Source: a bacterium
Lineage (GTDB): Bacteria; Sysuimicrobiota; Sysuimicrobiia; Sysuimicrobiales; Segetimicrobiaceae
DNA length: 64,000 nucleotides
Assembly: GCA_035307765.1 (NCBI GenBank)
Contig: DATGHU010000034.1
Span: forward strand, 186,001-250,000
Direction of reading: 5' to 3'
Numbering within the stretch: the stretch's first letter is position 1; the number at the start of each line of letters is the position of its first letter. A program made the position numbers and the translations under genes. Positions 62,955 through 64,000 of this stretch are shown in pieces. Below the pieces are notes generated by a model. It did not search any database. It saw only the letters and a program-made list of their open reading frames with translations, and was not told where the DNA came from.

Positions 62955-63269
62955 ATGGGAGAGACTCAGGAATCGGGGCGGTTCGAGACCGTGGAGGATG
63001 GCGCGGCGATGGACGGTAGAGATCGCTGGGCCCCCGCCGAGCCGGGGGAGCGCGAGGTCGTGATCCAGTTTGATATGGCCAGCGGAGGGATGGCGCTTGT
63101 CTTTACATCGTGGCCAGGGTGGTATTCGAAGTTCCGGCGGAACCCCTCGGCCCGGCTGCTGGAAGTACACCGGGACGAGCAAGGGCGGCTGACCGGCGCG
63201 GATTTCGAGCTCCCGGTTGCGCTCGTGTCCACCCGGTCAAAGCGGCGCTCGGACAAGAAGGTCGGGTAG
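62955..63269 (+). CDS. Small hypothetical protein, 104 aa
   Basis: ATG 62955 follows GAGGAGG. An in-frame start at 62919 lacks one. The product (MGETQESGRFETVEDGAAM and onward) is acidic then basic, with VIQFDMASGGMALVFTSWPGWYSKFRR in the centre and ending SKRRSDKKVG. No known family. It is upstream of the serine recombinase genes and probably part of the same element. Confidence 0.45.
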   Translation: MGETQESGRFETVEDGAAMDGRDRWAPAEPGEREVVIQFDMASGGMALVFTSWPGWYSKFRRNPSARLLEVHRDEQGRLTGADFELPVALVSTRSKRRSDKKVG

Positions 63270-63455
63270 CCTCTGGTGCCGGTCGCGCGCGGCCGCTAGG
63301 ATGGCCTCTTTTGCCTCTAGAGTGAGTTGGAGCCGGGGTCCAGCAGGCCCTAGGGCGGCGAGGGGGAGCGAGGTCCCTCCCGGCCCGCTCGCCGACGCAG
63401 AACGCGATACTGGGCACCGGGTGGTGCCCGCGGTGCCGGAGGAGCCAGCGGGGTC

Positions 63456-63665
63456 GTGACGCCCAACGCGCGGCAGGGAACAGGCGCTCGACCTCCCGAG
63501 ACGCTCGGGAAGAAGAGAGGAACGCCCGCTGATGACCGGCGAAGCGAACGGCCTATGACCGTGCGGCTCATCCAAGTCGAACCCGATCTTGGGGCGCAGG
63601 ACGTCATGGATCGGGTGTGGCACCAGCTCCTCGCGGATGATCCTGCTGCGGAGGAGTCAGCGTGA
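63456..63665 (+). CDS. Very small ORF overlapping serine recombinase
   Basis: 69 residues from GTG 63456 with GGAGGAG upstream. It ends in a GTGA overlap with the recombinase start (63662-63665). Only the last part (VRLIQVEPDLGAQDVMDRVWHQLLADD) looks protein-like. It could be a co-translated regulator or chance coding. Confidence 0.3.
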   Translation: MTPNARQGTGARPPETLGKKRGTPADDRRSERPMTVRLIQVEPDLGAQDVMDRVWHQLLADDPAAEESA

Positions 63666-64000
63666 AGGCAGCTCTCTACGTGCGCGTCTCGACAATCGAC
63701 CAGGTCGAGAAGTGGTCGCTCGCGGCCCAGAAGCGGGCCCTCGTGGAGTTCGCCGAGCGCCAGGGTTGGACGTACGGGGTCTATGAGGATGCCGGGATCT
63801 CCGGGGAGACGCTGGACGCTCGTCCCGCAATGTTGCGGCTGCTCGAAGATGCCCGGGCCGGGCAGATCCAGGTCACCGTGGCGATCGAGATGGAGCGGTT
63901 CAGCCGGTCGGAGAGCCTATTCGACTGGCTGGTGATCAAAAAGGCATTCCGGGAGGGCAAGATCAAGTTCGGGACGCCGCAGCAACTCTACGATCCAGCG
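63662..64000 (+). CDS. Large serine recombinase, N-terminal part (runs off window)
   Basis: 113 residues visible from GTG 63662, preceded by GGAGGAG. ALYVRVSTIDQ has the catalytic Ser (about residue 10), then the rest of the resolvase-type domain follows: EDAGISGETLDARPAMLRLLEDARAGQ and VTVAIEMERFSRSESLFDWLVI, which carries the catalytic arginine region. The window ends before any C-terminal recombinase/zinc domain, so large-serine status is inferred from the sequence style. It is the integration or excision enzyme of the right-hand element. Confidence 0.75.
   Translation, partial: MKAALYVRVSTIDQVEKWSLAAQKRALVEFAERQGWTYGVYEDAGISGETLDARPAMLRLLEDARAGQIQVTVAIEMERFSRSESLFDWLVIKKAFREGKIKFGTPQQLYDPA

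Overview
The window is GC-rich DNA that looks chromosomal, probably from an uncultured diderm bacterium. Three things point to a diderm envelope: a beta-barrel outer-membrane protein ending in Phe (19590-21215), the remnant of an SLH-domain porin (24883-25479), and several signal-peptide proteins. The mix of SLH porin, CtaG/SCO/CopC/CopD copper proteins and VKOR would suit a Terrabacteria diderm such as Armatimonadota or Sysuimicrobiota (CSP1-3). That placement is an inference, since no rRNA, tRNA or ribosomal gene is present to test it.

Layout. (1) 1-7.2 kb is the end of an integrative/conjugative element. Minus-strand conjugation genes (TraC/VirB4 N-terminus, VirB3/TraL-like, pilin-like) face away from a plus-strand replication module: primase-polymerase, DUF3631-like ATPase, HTH protein and five 11-bp iterons. 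A 23-bp tmRNA 3'-end copy (7180-7202) probably marks the attachment site. (2) 7.4-23.5 kb is a copper-handling and oxidase-assembly block: SCO, CtaG, VKOR with DUF929, several CopC/CopD/YtkA proteins, a NarL/NarX-type two-component pair, a porin and an M48 protease. Decayed copies of some of these genes lie among them. (3) 23.9-27.3 kb has an orphan Zn/Mn-binding lipoprotein-type SBP behind a strong promoter with a palindrome, then pseudogenes, recombinases and a dispersed repeat. (4) 27.8-37.0 kb is a Wsp/Frz-like chemosensory operon: CheW, CheR-TPR, CheW, MCP, CheA-REC, CheB, then a REC-histidine kinase and a single-domain response regulator. (5) 38.1-51.2 kb is a catabolic island bounded by about 240-bp direct repeats. 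It holds a GntR regulator, an enolase-superfamily enzyme, a NagB-like deaminase, a cysteine hydrolase, a CoA transferase, two Gfo/Idh dehydrogenases, a class III aminotransferase and a CUT1 sugar transporter lacking its ATPase. The same 25-bp operator/promoter sequence lies in front of both minus-strand operons. (6) 51.3-61.2 kb is a defence-like accessory region: OLD ATPase-nuclease, broken ThiF/E1 protein, Cas4-like nuclease, truncated cytosine methyltransferase, trypsin-like protease, ankyrin/HTH protein and a RecB-like nuclease fused to a Dna2/Upf1-type helicase. (7) 61.7-64 kb is another mobile-element end: a sigma-region-4-like regulator, small ORFs and a serine recombinase cut by the window edge.

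The strongest candidates for an undescribed system are the repeat-bounded catabolic island with its GntR regulon, and the replication/integration module with iterons at the left end.
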